Source: a virus. Taken from it: a stretch of 27,247 nucleotides of DNA. Below the pieces are notes generated by a model. The model had not been told where the DNA came from. It saw only the letters and a list, made by a program, of their open reading frames with translations, and searched no databases. Shown in pieces: positions 1 through 8,525 of this stretch. The translations under genes were made by a program, and so were the position numbers. Location of the stretch: positions 1 through 27,247 of IMG/VR virus record IMGVR_UViG_3300009027_000025; one strand, 5' to 3'. The stretch's first letter is position 1. Each line of letters opens with the position of its first letter.

Positions 1-1784
1 GTGTCAGCATCAATGTCCTGATAAGGTGCTTGCTGATATGTATGCTCACTGAATGGCAGGAAGCTGATACCGCTGACCTCATCAAAGTGTTCGTAGACCC
101 ACGCACCTACAGCCATCCATTCATTCTCTTTTACAGAGATGGTGACTGATGGTTTGTGTTCACACCAGTGACGCTGATAAGTCAGCCACAGTTCAAGCTG
201 TTCAATGGCTGTCATACCTGTGCGTGTCACTGCGTTCTTAGGTGACTTCATAGGGAAGCTAAACACTGTCGTTGAGTCGGGCTTCATTACGTCAGGTTCA
301 GCAGGTATATCCTGTGAAATCAAGAACTGTGTCAATGGGTCTTTGTTATCCCCACGGACAGTGCGAATGTAGTATGGGTTGTGTCTGGCGTGAATGCCAC
401 TAGCACTATCTACAAGCTGCGATACCGTACCACTAGGCTTGACACAAGTGATAGCAGCAGACTGCTCAATGCCAAGTTCAAATGCCATAGCTGCATTAGC
501 TTCAATGGCAGTGACACGCAGCATCTCAAGTGTATCTGCTACTTGCTTGCCCTTGTGTAGTTCAGCACAATCCATGATGCCTGTCAGGGATACACCAAGC
601 AAGCGTTCCTGCTCTGTATTCTGCCGCCAAATCTTACGTAGGTAACGAAAGTTTGTCAGTGTAGATTGGAATGTACCTAGAATAGTGGCAAGGCGTACCT
701 TCTCTTTCAATGATGCCAGCGTGTCCGTTTCACGTGCAACAACCTCTGACAAGTTACAGAACTGGTATGGACGTAGGATAATCTCAGAGCAAGGGTTGCA
801 ACCAAAGTCTTGGTCAGCATCACGCCTACCATTCTTAGCTGCTTGCTTCCTAGCTGACTCACGATTGAAGATACCACGCTCACCTGACTTACTATCATAC
901 AACGACAACCACTCACGCATGAATGTACCCATCTCTGGCTTCTGCTTGTACGCTACAGAGTTATTAGCCAGCGCACGTTGACCTTCATTCTCCCACCACT
1001 GACCTGACTTGGCATGAGCCATCTGGTCATCATTAAGATTAGACAATGAAATCAATGCGCTACGGCGTACGCCACCAACCACAACAACTTCACCAATCTT
1101 GCACATGATGTCGTGACACTCGATTGGATACAGTCTGCGACCTGCTGCACCTTTGAACTTCTGTATGACAAACTCAAATAGTTCAACTAAAGGCTGTGGG
1201 CCTGATGCACGACCGCCGAATGTCTTCAGTCTTGCACCTGCAGGGCGAACCTCACTCACATCAAACTTTGGAACTTGTCCAGCATATAGCATGAAGATAA
1301 GTTCCTTCAGTGACTTTGCCCAACCGGGGCGGCTGTCACCTACCTTGATTACTGTGTCTGTCTCGTGAAACTCTTCATTTACCATAGGCAGCTTCTCAAT
1401 GTTATGACGTTCTACACTGAAGCCTACACCTGTACCACACATGAGGATGTACATAGTCTCATCAAACGCACGTGGGCTATCCACTGGTACGTATGAACAG
1501 TTGTATCCACCCACATGGCAGCGGTCTAGTGCTGGTCCTGCAGTCATCAACGCCCTCATGCTAGGCATGATAGACTGATTGAGTACGGCTTCTTCTAGTT
1601 CCGCCCTCAGTGTATCTGGTAGCTTGTAACCGCAATAGCTACCCAAGTGATTAGCCATATAATCAAAATATCTTGTAACTGTTTCACCCCATGTCTCCCT
1701 TCGTTGCTCATCTTCTTTCCATCTTGCATAGCGTGAAAGGGCTATGAAGTTCTGGTAGTCTGTTGGTAATGTATTGCTAATCAT
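1..1784 (-). CDS. nrdJ: Adenosylcobalamin-dependent (class II) ribonucleotide reductase, C-terminus outside window
   Basis: Reduces ribonucleotides to deoxyribonucleotides for phage DNA synthesis, using a B12-derived radical. I translated 594 residues from ATG at 1784; the frame stays open to the window edge, so the C-terminus is missing. The active-site segment NPCSEIILRPYQFCNLSEV (about 331-349) carries Cys332, Glu334 and Cys343, the same spacing as Cys408, Glu410 and Cys419 of the Lactobacillus leichmannii monomeric triphosphate reductase. The N-terminal partner cysteine is probably Cys96 (GGYNCSYVP). The match is to the monomeric B12 class rather than the class I NrdA/NrdB type. The gene starts 3 nt after the small 1788-1946 gene and is last in the leftward replication operon. 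The C-terminal cysteine pair that re-reduces the active site cannot be checked here. Confidence 0.95.
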   Translation of the reverse strand, partial: MISNTLPTDYQNFIALSRYARWKEDEQRRETWGETVTRYFDYMANHLGSYCGYKLPDTLRAELEEAVLNQSIMPSMRALMTAGPALDRCHVGGYNCSYVPVDSPRAFDETMYILMCGTGVGFSVERHNIEKLPMVNEEFHETDTVIKVGDSRPGWAKSLKELIFMLYAGQVPKFDVSEVRPAGARLKTFGGRASGPQPLVELFEFVIQKFKGAAGRRLYPIECHDIMCKIGEVVVVGGVRRSALISLSNLNDDQMAHAKSGQWWENEGQRALANNSVAYKQKPEMGTFMREWLSLYDSKSGERGIFNRESARKQAAKNGRRDADQDFGCNPCSEIILRPYQFCNLSEVVARETDTLASLKEKVRLATILGTFQSTLTNFRYLRKIWRQNTEQERLLGVSLTGIMDCAELHKGKQVADTLEMLRVTAIEANAAMAFELGIEQSAAITCVKPSGTVSQLVDSASGIHARHNPYYIRTVRGDNKDPLTQFLISQDIPAEPDVMKPDSTTVFSFPMKSPKNAVTRTGMTAIEQLELWLTYQRHWCEHKPSVTISVKENEWMAVGAWVYEHFDEVSGISFLPFSEHTYQQAPYQDIDAD

Positions 1785-1787
1785 CTC

Positions 1788-1946
1788 TTACTCCGTTATC
1801 GTTCTAATGTTTCTAATACTAGCACCGTCAATATCATAAAAGTATTCTTGGATGCTTTCCTCTAATTCCTCGCCCACCTGCCCATCAGCAGGGACGGGAT
1901 ACTCTTCCTCGTCAATATCAATTGTAATGAACATCTTAACTCGCAT
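1788..1946 (-). CDS. Small hypothetical protein (52 aa)
   Basis: A short acidic protein read directly from the minus strand, beginning MRVKMFITIDIDEEEYPVPA and ending RNIRTITE. It overlaps the end of the DUF3310 gene by 11 nt and stops 3 nt before the reductase start, so it fills the only gap in this part of the operon. AGAGG lies about 10 nt before the ATG. The sequence alternates hydrophobic and acidic residues as in a small beta-rich domain. No family recognised. Its packing between two confident genes supports it being real. Confidence 0.6.
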   Translation of the reverse strand: MRVKMFITIDIDEEEYPVPADGQVGEELEESIQEYFYDIDGASIRNIRTITE

Positions 1947-2256
1947 CTGCCATTACCTCTTCAATCAACCTATCCAGATACCATCTGGCTTTCTGCAAAT
2001 CTTCAATGGGTTTATCCTTGTAGTCAAAACGCCATAGATATTTCATAATGTTACCCTGCAGGTAATACTTGAAGCCGCCGTCTGTGGCTGCACTGATAGC
2101 GTCAATACATTCAATGCCTGTCTGATTATAGTGTGGTGGACTGTTGACCATATCCACGTTACCATAAATCTCTTTACCTTCCTGCTCTGCTAAATCTGCC
2201 CATTTAGGATTTAACTCTGCTGCTTTGGCTTTCATAAACTGTTCGTGCTTCATCAT
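1936..2256 (-). CDS. DUF3310 family phage protein
   Basis: A 106-aa protein with the family signature: SPPHYNQTGIECIDAI (about 39-54), then GGFKYYLQGNIMKYLWRF and a closing helix EDLQKARWYLDRLIEEV. DUF3310 proteins are common in tailed phages and often lie near nucleotide-metabolism genes; some are annotated as nucleotide kinases, but the function is not established. Here the gene lies two positions upstream of the ribonucleotide reductase, which fits a role in nucleotide supply (inference). Its start overlaps the stop of the 123-aa gene by 4 nt. A second in-frame ATG follows immediately, at 2253. Confidence 0.85.
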   Translation of the reverse strand: MMKHEQFMKAKAAELNPKWADLAEQEGKEIYGNVDMVNSPPHYNQTGIECIDAISAATDGGFKYYLQGNIMKYLWRFDYKDKPIEDLQKARWYLDRLIEEVMADAS

Positions 2257-2624
2257 GCTGACCCCTTTGTCCTGCTGTTAAAGTTAAGGTGTACTACATT
2301 ACCATCATAGGTCTTTTCCACACCCGCTTCTTCCTCTAGTTCTACATCAATATCCATCTCGTTGTCAATAACTTTTGTGACATACTCGTGAACAATATTG
2401 CGTAGTTCCTCTACCTCTTCCATGACAGGCACAGCAGCACACATCATCTTAGCAAAGTGCATGACCTGATAGTAGTCGTCATCATCAAGAGGATTGTCAG
2501 GCATAGCCATTATAGATATATCAACTTCGCCTGACCACTTACCATCGTTATCAGCGAATGGTCTGACACGTATAAGGAAGTCCTCGTTTTGTATTTCTTT
2601 AGATAGTTTATCCATCATATTCAT
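2253..2624 (-). CDS. Conserved hypothetical acidic phage protein (123 aa)
   Basis: Begins MNMMDKLSKEIQNEDFLIRV and contains WSGEVDISI and an acidic stretch (PLDDDDYYQ) near residue 48. The C-terminal third is also acid-rich (DNEMDIDVELEEE). No domain with known activity recognised. A strong ribosome-binding site, AAAGGAG, lies 6-7 nt before the ATG and overlaps the end of the endonuclease I gene, so the two are probably translated together. Position between endonuclease I and DUF3310 suggests a role in DNA or nucleotide metabolism, but nothing in the sequence shows which. Confidence 0.75.
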   Translation of the reverse strand: MNMMDKLSKEIQNEDFLIRVRPFADNDGKWSGEVDISIMAMPDNPLDDDDYYQVMHFAKMMCAAVPVMEEVEELRNIVHEYVTKVIDNEMDIDVELEEEAGVEKTYDGNVVHLNFNSRTKGSA

Positions 2625-2626
2625 GC

Positions 2627-3058
2627 TTATCTCCTTTTTACTTTCGTGCCGCCAAACTTAATAAACTTTGGATGCTTGTTTTTACCCTTCTCCTTCAGCC
2701 ACTCTTCCGGGATAATCCTGTCGTAGTATCTGAAGCCGTGCTTGATGCACCAGTCTGCGTATGAAGACTTAGCACCCTTGCTTAGTTTAGCCTTGCTGTT
2801 AGTAAACACAAAGCGTATGTCCAGCTTGGGATGCTGCTTCTTAATAGCTATATGCTTTCGTCTATCTGCAGCCATGAACCTGCCCTTTGTCTCAATGATA
2901 ATACCATTGTCGAGAACAAAGTCAGGGGTATAGGTGCGGTAGGCTAGGTCTTCCCATTCAATCTTGATGTCCTCGTAGCCATATTTGACCTTGTTTTCAT
3001 CAAGATAAATGGATAGCTTGTATTCTAGCCCACTGCGATACCCATGTCGTATTGCCAT
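2627..3058 (-). CDS. Endonuclease I, Holliday-junction resolvase (T7 gp3-like)
   Basis: Cuts branched DNA such as Holliday junctions and replication forks, both to resolve recombination intermediates and to degrade host DNA. The 143-aa product matches T7 endonuclease I in length and motifs: SGLEYKLS with Glu12, TYTPDF with Asp46, and IIETKGR with Glu56 and Lys58. These correspond to T7 Glu20, Asp55, Glu65 and Lys67 of the PD-(D/E)XK site. The downstream block HPKLDIRFVFTNSKAKLSKG also matches. I chose ATG at 3058, not the TTG at 3079, because AAGG lies 8 nt before it and the TTG would overlap the nuclease gene. A lysine-rich tail follows the core fold. Confidence 0.92.
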   Translation of the reverse strand: MAIRHGYRSGLEYKLSIYLDENKVKYGYEDIKIEWEDLAYRTYTPDFVLDNGIIIETKGRFMAADRRKHIAIKKQHPKLDIRFVFTNSKAKLSKGAKSSYADWCIKHGFRYYDRIIPEEWLKEKGKNKHPKFIKFGGTKVKRR

Positions 3059-3068
3059 ACGCCGTGCC

Positions 3069-3923
3069 TTATGGAGCAATTACATCTCCAATGTAGCTGA
3101 CGGTAGGCGGATTCTTGGCCTGTGACATTACAGATGGACGCTCAGTAAGACTATCCCAACAATCAAAACGGTAGTTACAAAATCTGCATCCGTCATTAAG
3201 GACTTTATTACCTGTGGGCTTGCCACGAAAAGTCTCAGGCACTGGTTCAAAACATCTTTCAAACTTGTTCTCCTTTACTTTATCTACGGTATTTTTAATC
3301 TTGGATACTTCGGTATCCACGTCAAGACCTGTAGCTGGTACATACTTGAACTGACCATTGGCTTTGTTGACTACCCACCAGCCACCCGCCTTCTTGTCTG
3401 CAGCTTTAGCATAACCAGCTAACTGAGCCACATACCCGAAGCCATCACCGCTGGCAAGAGTGTCATAGGATTCAAACTTGTTTCTATATGACCAGTCTGA
3501 AGCTGATTTAATATCATCAACTGCACCATCAATGATGAGGTCATAAGAACCAGAAACGCTATCGTCACCAAGGTCAAGAGAAACTTTATCGGTGTCTTCA
3601 TACTTAACTCCTGCTTCTTTAAGGATGCCTTTGAACACTGCTTCAACAATGTCACCAATCATCATGTTCATTACGAATGTTGTCGGAAAGGGTAACGCTA
3701 CCTCTGGCTTGTTCTTATCATACCAGAGTTGGCAAGTTGGCCTACCTACGTTTGACATACGTAGACCGAACTTGTCACGCTTGTTACCCCCACCGAACTG
3801 ACGTGCTGCCGCAGCCATCACATCAAGACCAATCTGTGTGATTGTCCGTTGTGACATACTTGATTTGCCTGTTACGGCATTCTCAAGATACTGATGCAGT
3901 GCCAGTTCAGCAGGATGGTTCAT
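3069..3923 (-). CDS. Cas4/RecB-like PD-(D/E)XK nuclease with probable 4Fe-4S cluster
   Basis: A 284-aa exonuclease-like protein. The nuclease core is SGSYDLIIDG (Asp128) followed by VDDIKSASDW (Asp137 and Lys139), the D...(D/E)xK pattern, with the downstream motif YVAQLAGYAKAA. One cysteine lies upstream (RPTCQLWYD, Cys64) and three near the C-terminus (CRFCNYRFDC: Cys246, Cys249, Cys255), the 1+3 layout that holds an iron-sulfur cluster in Cas4 and AddB nucleases. It probably takes the place of the T7 gp6 exonuclease in recombination and host DNA turnover (inference). No CRISPR array or other Cas gene is near. The ATG overlaps the previous stop (TAATG), with GAGG upstream. Confidence 0.85.
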   Translation of the reverse strand: MNHPAELALHQYLENAVTGKSSMSQRTITQIGLDVMAAAARQFGGGNKRDKFGLRMSNVGRPTCQLWYDKNKPEVALPFPTTFVMNMMIGDIVEAVFKGILKEAGVKYEDTDKVSLDLGDDSVSGSYDLIIDGAVDDIKSASDWSYRNKFESYDTLASGDGFGYVAQLAGYAKAADKKAGGWWVVNKANGQFKYVPATGLDVDTEVSKIKNTVDKVKENKFERCFEPVPETFRGKPTGNKVLNDGCRFCNYRFDCWDSLTERPSVMSQAKNPPTVSYIGDVIAP

Positions 3924-4801
3924 TATGCTACCTCTTCTTCAAACTCGACATCAACCACACCGTCAATGTCTACTTCATCCAAGTCCATATCGTTTTTACT
4001 TGACGCTTTCTCTGCGTAAGTATTGATGATGTACTCGTTGTAGTTAGTAACCCACGACATGAAGTCAGCAAACTTTGTCTGGTCATCCTGTGTGAGTTCC
4101 ACTGTGTTAGTGATGTCCAAGGATGTAGTAGGCAAGTAGAAGCTATTACCGTTAGGCAGCTTACGCTCTTCAGTATTCAGCGTAACATTGTGCTGCACAG
4201 GAAGACGTTTCATCTTGGCAAGCTGTGTAAACACACCACCAATAGTCTTGAAGGCGTCACGATTCTCTACTTCCCAGATGAATGGCGTAGCTTCTAAGTC
4301 TACAGGATTACCATCCGCATCCTTTGGGTTAACCAACTCAACTGTACCAAGCACTACACGTACACGCTTGATGGAACGGATGAGTTCCTTAGTAGCATCT
4401 GGCAGGGACTTGAAGTCTTCAATCCAACCAGAAGGCTTACCACAGTTGAAGCCGCCATCGTTATCTTTCAAGTCCATGTTAAGCGTATCAGCCATAACAG
4501 TCTTGACGTAACGATTAGGTGTGCCACCATTGCCCATCACAAACTTCTTGTACATGAAGCGTTGTAGGAATGGACGCATTACTGCCGACTCTGCATAGTA
4601 CGTAGGGCCATCAGGAATCTCCAGCTTGTATGTACCACCCTTGACCTTGATGGTATCCGAACCAAGGATAGGTGTGTGGTTGATGCGCAGACGAGCAAGG
4701 AACATACCCTGTTTCTTCTGTGCAGGTGCCTCGTTAGCAAGACCCATAGCCTTTGCCATTTCAGCGTAGTTATTAGTATCAATCGTTGTAATATCGTTCA
4801 T
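3923..4801 (-). CDS. Hypothetical protein with acidic tail, possible ssDNA-binding protein
   Basis: A 292-aa protein lying directly between DNA polymerase and the Cas4-like nuclease. ATG at 4801 is chosen because AAGGAG lies 8 nt upstream; the in-frame ATG at 4834 lacks such a site. The middle has a beta-rich pattern (DTIKVKGGTYKLEIP, YYAESAVMRPFLQRFMY). The last 25 residues are strongly acidic and end EVDIDGVVDVEFEEEVA. An acidic C-terminal tail on a beta-rich protein in the replication cluster is the hallmark of phage ssDNA-binding proteins such as T7 gp2.5. The function is inferred from position and tail only; the OB fold was not verified. Confidence 0.5.
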   Translation of the reverse strand: MNDITTIDTNNYAEMAKAMGLANEAPAQKKQGMFLARLRINHTPILGSDTIKVKGGTYKLEIPDGPTYYAESAVMRPFLQRFMYKKFVMGNGGTPNRYVKTVMADTLNMDLKDNDGGFNCGKPSGWIEDFKSLPDATKELIRSIKRVRVVLGTVELVNPKDADGNPVDLEATPFIWEVENRDAFKTIGGVFTQLAKMKRLPVQHNVTLNTEERKLPNGNSFYLPTTSLDITNTVELTQDDQTKFADFMSWVTNYNEYIINTYAEKASSKNDMDLDEVDIDGVVDVEFEEEVA

Positions 4802-4841
4802 GTTTATTAACTCCTTTTCAGTTGTAAGATGCATAGTTATA

Positions 4842-6884
4842 TCAGATTACGTCCTTCACGTCAAGCCAATTCGGGCCTATTTTTGCCTCTAATAATAAAG
4901 GCACATTGAACTCAACACCCCAGCGTTGGGTGATGAGATAAGGTAGTGCATCATTAGTCTGCTGTATGACATTGATTACCTGCGCTTCTTCGTCAGGATG
5001 TATGTCAATAACAATACTGTCATGCACTGAGTTCACTATACACGATTGCATACCCTTGAGCAAGCTATCAATGTGCAACAATGCAATAGGCACTATGTCT
5101 GCTGTAGCAAACGATTGCACAGGGTAGTTCTTAATCTGTGTAAAGTGTGAGACACGTCCAGTGTGCTTACGCACCACATCAGGGAACGCAAACTCACGAC
5201 CACTGGGCGTGGTAATCTTTCTTGTGTTCACAGCCTCTTTAGCCAGTCGGGAATGCCAATCGGCAACACCTTGGTATTTGTCTGTGAAGTGGGTGTAGTA
5301 CTCTGCTTCCGCTTTTGTTCTGCCGTAGCCTGTCGCACCGTAGAGTGGCGCAAACGTGTGAGCCTTCGCATCCTGTCTACTCGTAGGTTGACCAGCATCA
5401 CTAATAACTTTAGCGGTATATGAGTGTACATCAAATCCAGTAGATACTTCTTCAATAGCAACCTCATCTTGTGATAGGTAGGCTGCAGCACGGAACTCTA
5501 ACTGTGCGAAGTCAGCTTCCATTACCTTGCCACCAGCAAATCGTGACACAAATACTTTCTTCACAGGAAACGTGCCGCCACGTGGCATGTTCTGCATGTT
5601 AGGGTCAGCACCAGAGAAGCGGCCTGTAGCTGTACGATGCTGTAACAAACGTACATGCAGCTTACCGTCTTGCTTTGTGTATGTACTAATGCCCTCAACA
5701 AAGGATGATAGGTATGTGTCTACTGCACTGAGCCTACGCACTTTGTATAGGAAGTCAACAGCGTCATTCATACCACGCTGCTTGGCAGCAGACTCTAGTA
5801 ACTCTAGGTTCTGCTTGCTTGTGCTGAAACCGTTGGCACTTGCCCACTTAGCTGAAGGTGGCTTAAACTTTAGCCCCGCCAAGTCCACACTAGGTATAAG
5901 AAGATAACCAGCCCCATCACAGCGTGTACATTTATTTGTTCTAGCAAATGGTGTTCCATCTTTTTTAACCTTTCGTATTTGTCCAGTACCATTGCAGTCA
6001 CTACACTGCTTTGCATTGGTCTTGTATATCTTCTCTGTGCCGCCAGCAATCAGGCTGCGGAAGTCTGCATCATCCATGTATGGGTCAATAGCGTTGCCCC
6101 AATACGGCTTGTCAACAACCTTACGACTGTAGATAACCCAAGACAATTGCTCTGGGCTGTTGAGGTTGATAGGTGTGTCACCCATCAGCTTACGCACATG
6201 AGCCTGTAGGTCATCGGTCAGTTGCCGCTTCTCATTCTCAAACTCCTCACGCACCTCATCCAACTTAGATAAGTCTACAGCAAAGCCACGCTGATAGATA
6301 CGTGACAGGCACACAGCTACCTGATTAGTCAGGTCTACTGTACCACGTAGGCCACTGTCTGCTGGTGTATTCAAACGATACATCAGCTTGTCAGCAAGTT
6401 GCTGCGTAGCATGAAGGTCAGCAGACAGATACTCAGACAACTCATCATGTGGTATGTCACGAGTACTGTAGCCCTGCTTGAAGTATTCCTTCAGTGTGTC
6501 CTGCTTCTTGGTGTCCAACTCATAGCGTTCTGCACAAGCCTCAAGAGATAGCGGCTCTTTGATACCACGCTGCAGAACATACTCTGCCAGCATCGTGTCA
6601 AATACTGCGCCATCGTACTTGAAGCCTGACTCCCATAGCCACAGCAAGTCATGCGCTGCATTGTGGCAGATGAGTACAGTAGCTGCATCAAGGAACTCCT
6701 GCACTAATACATGACCATACTCATCTGCATTCACGTCACTATGGTCAAACGTGACGATGCGTTTAACGCCTTGGTCATTGAGCATACCCACCATAGTCAG
6801 TGAGTTATCAGGCTCAAATGGGTCAAGGTGCATCTTACCATCACGCTTGGTGACGGTGTTCTCTACATCAAGTGTTAGTTTCAT
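4842..6884 (-). CDS. polA: Family A DNA polymerase with DnaJ-like zinc insertion
   Basis: Replicative polymerase, 680 aa. The N-terminal 3'-5' exonuclease has Asp6 and Glu8 (LTLDVEN), HNAAHD (74-79) and YLSAD (152-156). The polymerase domain has RTATGRFSG (417-425), motif A EADFAQLEFR (Asp458), the O-helix from Arg503 to Gly516 with Lys507 and Tyr515, and motif C VHDS (620-623). Phe511 aligns with E. coli Pol I Phe762. Between thumb sequence (LNSPEQLSWV, 241-250) and the palm lies a zinc module, CSDCNGTG (294-301) plus CTRCDGAG (319-326). This matches my memory of the DnaJ central-domain fragment reported in phage HMO-2011. AAGGA precedes the ATG. The start overlaps the upstream gene by 17 nt. 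Confidence 0.97.
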   Translation of the reverse strand: MKLTLDVENTVTKRDGKMHLDPFEPDNSLTMVGMLNDQGVKRIVTFDHSDVNADEYGHVLVQEFLDAATVLICHNAAHDLLWLWESGFKYDGAVFDTMLAEYVLQRGIKEPLSLEACAERYELDTKKQDTLKEYFKQGYSTRDIPHDELSEYLSADLHATQQLADKLMYRLNTPADSGLRGTVDLTNQVAVCLSRIYQRGFAVDLSKLDEVREEFENEKRQLTDDLQAHVRKLMGDTPINLNSPEQLSWVIYSRKVVDKPYWGNAIDPYMDDADFRSLIAGGTEKIYKTNAKQCSDCNGTGQIRKVKKDGTPFARTNKCTRCDGAGYLLIPSVDLAGLKFKPPSAKWASANGFSTSKQNLELLESAAKQRGMNDAVDFLYKVRRLSAVDTYLSSFVEGISTYTKQDGKLHVRLLQHRTATGRFSGADPNMQNMPRGGTFPVKKVFVSRFAGGKVMEADFAQLEFRAAAYLSQDEVAIEEVSTGFDVHSYTAKVISDAGQPTSRQDAKAHTFAPLYGATGYGRTKAEAEYYTHFTDKYQGVADWHSRLAKEAVNTRKITTPSGREFAFPDVVRKHTGRVSHFTQIKNYPVQSFATADIVPIALLHIDSLLKGMQSCIVNSVHDSIVIDIHPDEEAQVINVIQQTNDALPYLITQRWGVEFNVPLLLEAKIGPNWLDVKDVI

Positions 6885-7305
6885 ATTTGCTCATCCTTAC
6901 TCTTCCTGTCAGGGTTAATGGAATCTGGTAGAACATCTCGCCAGAAGCTATATATTTATTAGATACCTCTACTGGTGTCAAGTCTTTAATGTCTTCCGAC
7001 TTAAACATAAGTGCATCAGACAGTTCCTTATTCCATACAAAGAACAGGGTAGGCTTGTCAAAGAACTTAGACTTACGTTCAGGTAGCTGTAGTGTGTCAT
7101 ACGGAAACACTGAGCCACTCCATACTGTCTTGACTTCGCACTCCACATAGAACTTACCCTTGCTGCCTTCCGCAATCAAGTCCTGTCCATACGTATTCGG
7201 GTTCTCCCATATCTTGTAGCCTCGTATCTGCATGTACTCCATAGTACGAACACGAGCAGGTTTGTCATGCTTGCCATGTAAGGCTTCACTAAACTGTTTC
7301 CTCAT
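6868..7305 (-). CDS. Possible PD-(D/E)XK nuclease-like protein (145 aa)
   Basis: A small protein between helicase and polymerase. The segment YGQDLIAEG (about 39-47), followed by FYVECEVKTVW (about 52-62), fits the D...ExK arrangement of PD-(D/E)XK nucleases: Asp in a strand, then E-x-K on the next strand. The rest (YDTLQLPERKSKF, PTLFFVWNKE) resembles the later strands and helix of that fold. A structural, non-catalytic role is also possible. It overlaps the helicase stop by 4 nt and the polymerase start by 17 nt, so it is embedded in the replication operon. No specific family recognised. Confidence 0.6.
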   Translation of the reverse strand: MRKQFSEALHGKHDKPARVRTMEYMQIRGYKIWENPNTYGQDLIAEGSKGKFYVECEVKTVWSGSVFPYDTLQLPERKSKFFDKPTLFFVWNKELSDALMFKSEDIKDLTPVEVSNKYIASGEMFYQIPLTLTGRVRMSKYETNT

Positions 7306-8525
7306 CCTTCGTACCTCGCAGTCTGATAGTTAAGTTCTACGTTCACCATACCGTGCCAGCCATTCAGCTTGTTCTTCACGATGTTGATGTGACGCAATGG
7401 GCTGTCTTCCTCTTGGCCTTCCACACTAGGTGACTTGCCAATCAGTATCATCAAGTCAGCTTCAGCAGCCTTACCTGTACGTGAGCCTTCCATCATAGAC
7501 TGATTAAGCTGTGACCTACCCTCTGCCTCTGCAGATAACTGTGACATATAGAATACAGCACAGTCGTATGTCTTGGCAATCTGCCGTGCATAGATAGCAC
7601 AAGCCTTGAGTGCCTCATCAGGTCTGGCATAGTTACCTGCCACACCGAACTTGTCACCCATGTCAAGCACAAGGATGTCAGGGTTGTTAGCCTTGCAGAC
7701 TGATTCAACCCATGCCATGTCACGACCACCTGCATCTTTAATCCTGATGTTATTCATCACAGGTTCATACAGTGCCTTGGCCTTGCCTATGTTGTCACGC
7801 ACCTCACGTGCAGTCATGCCAGCCGCAGCAGTCAAGTACCTTGCACCGACACGGTGAGTAGGCTCCTCGTTACACAGGATGATACACTTTGCACCCTGAT
7901 GTGCAAACCCGCCCGGTGCAGCAATCAAGCTGGCGTGGAAGGATGTCTTGCCAGTGTTAGGCCGTGCGCCTACCTCAATCAACTGTCCACCTGACACGCC
8001 CTCTACCTTACGTGTTACGCTTGGTATATTGAATGTCCACTTGGCTTCCAGTTCAGCTTTAGCCATGAGTGTCTCAATGCTGATATCATCCCACTCAATG
8101 TTGAGGTTGGGAATGAAGTCATCACCATAACGCTCAAGCAAGTTGCGTAGCTTCTCAAGTGTGGCACCGTCACCATTCACCATGTCAAAGCCTATGTTAG
8201 CAACGTCCTCGCCAACAACCTGCTGGAATAGTTTAGACAGCACCTCTTGTGCTATGTCACTACCCATTGGCTGCTCACGCTTGATAGAAGAGAACATAGA
8301 TGAGTAGCCCTGCTTCTGTGCTGTAGTCAGCGTAGGATTGTTAGCCATAAACAATGCCTCAACCTCATCGGGTGTGACAGTACGCTCATACCTATCCATA
8401 GCTGTGTCGATAGCCTCTTTAATCTTACGTGCATCCTTGCTGAACAAGCGTGGTGGGCATTTGCTACCACGATGGTCATCATAGAATGACTTATCCATTA
8501 GGCTTCTAATGATTGATAATTCCAT
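7302..8525 (-). CDS. DnaB-like replicative DNA helicase
   Basis: Unwinds DNA at the fork, coupled to the separate primase gene upstream. The 407-aa protein has a RecA-type core: Walker A GARPNTGKT (186-194), Walker B DILVLDMGD (Asp288), and FYMSQLSAEAEGR followed by MMEGSRTGKAAEADLMILIG, matching helicase motifs H3 and H4 of DnaB and T7 gp4. The N-terminal 170 residues are mostly helical (TPDEVEALFM, AQEVLSKLFQQVV), like the DnaB N-domain plus linker. Unlike T7, primase and helicase are separate polypeptides. GGAG lies 7-8 nt before ATG 8525, supporting this start despite a 20-nt overlap with the primase gene. Confidence 0.93.
   Translation of the reverse strand: MELSIIRSLMDKSFYDDHRGSKCPPRLFSKDARKIKEAIDTAMDRYERTVTPDEVEALFMANNPTLTTAQKQGYSSMFSSIKREQPMGSDIAQEVLSKLFQQVVGEDVANIGFDMVNGDGATLEKLRNLLERYGDDFIPNLNIEWDDISIETLMAKAELEAKWTFNIPSVTRKVEGVSGGQLIEVGARPNTGKTSFHASLIAAPGGFAHQGAKCIILCNEEPTHRVGARYLTAAAGMTAREVRDNIGKAKALYEPVMNNIRIKDAGGRDMAWVESVCKANNPDILVLDMGDKFGVAGNYARPDEALKACAIYARQIAKTYDCAVFYMSQLSAEAEGRSQLNQSMMEGSRTGKAAEADLMILIGKSPSVEGQEEDSPLRHINIVKNKLNGWHGMVNVELNYQTARYEG

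Noticed and set aside
3069-3923. Cas4-like gene as evidence of a phage CRISPR system
   Set aside because: Such nucleases with the 1+3 cysteine layout are common in phage recombination modules, and no repeats, Cas1 or Cas2 are present.
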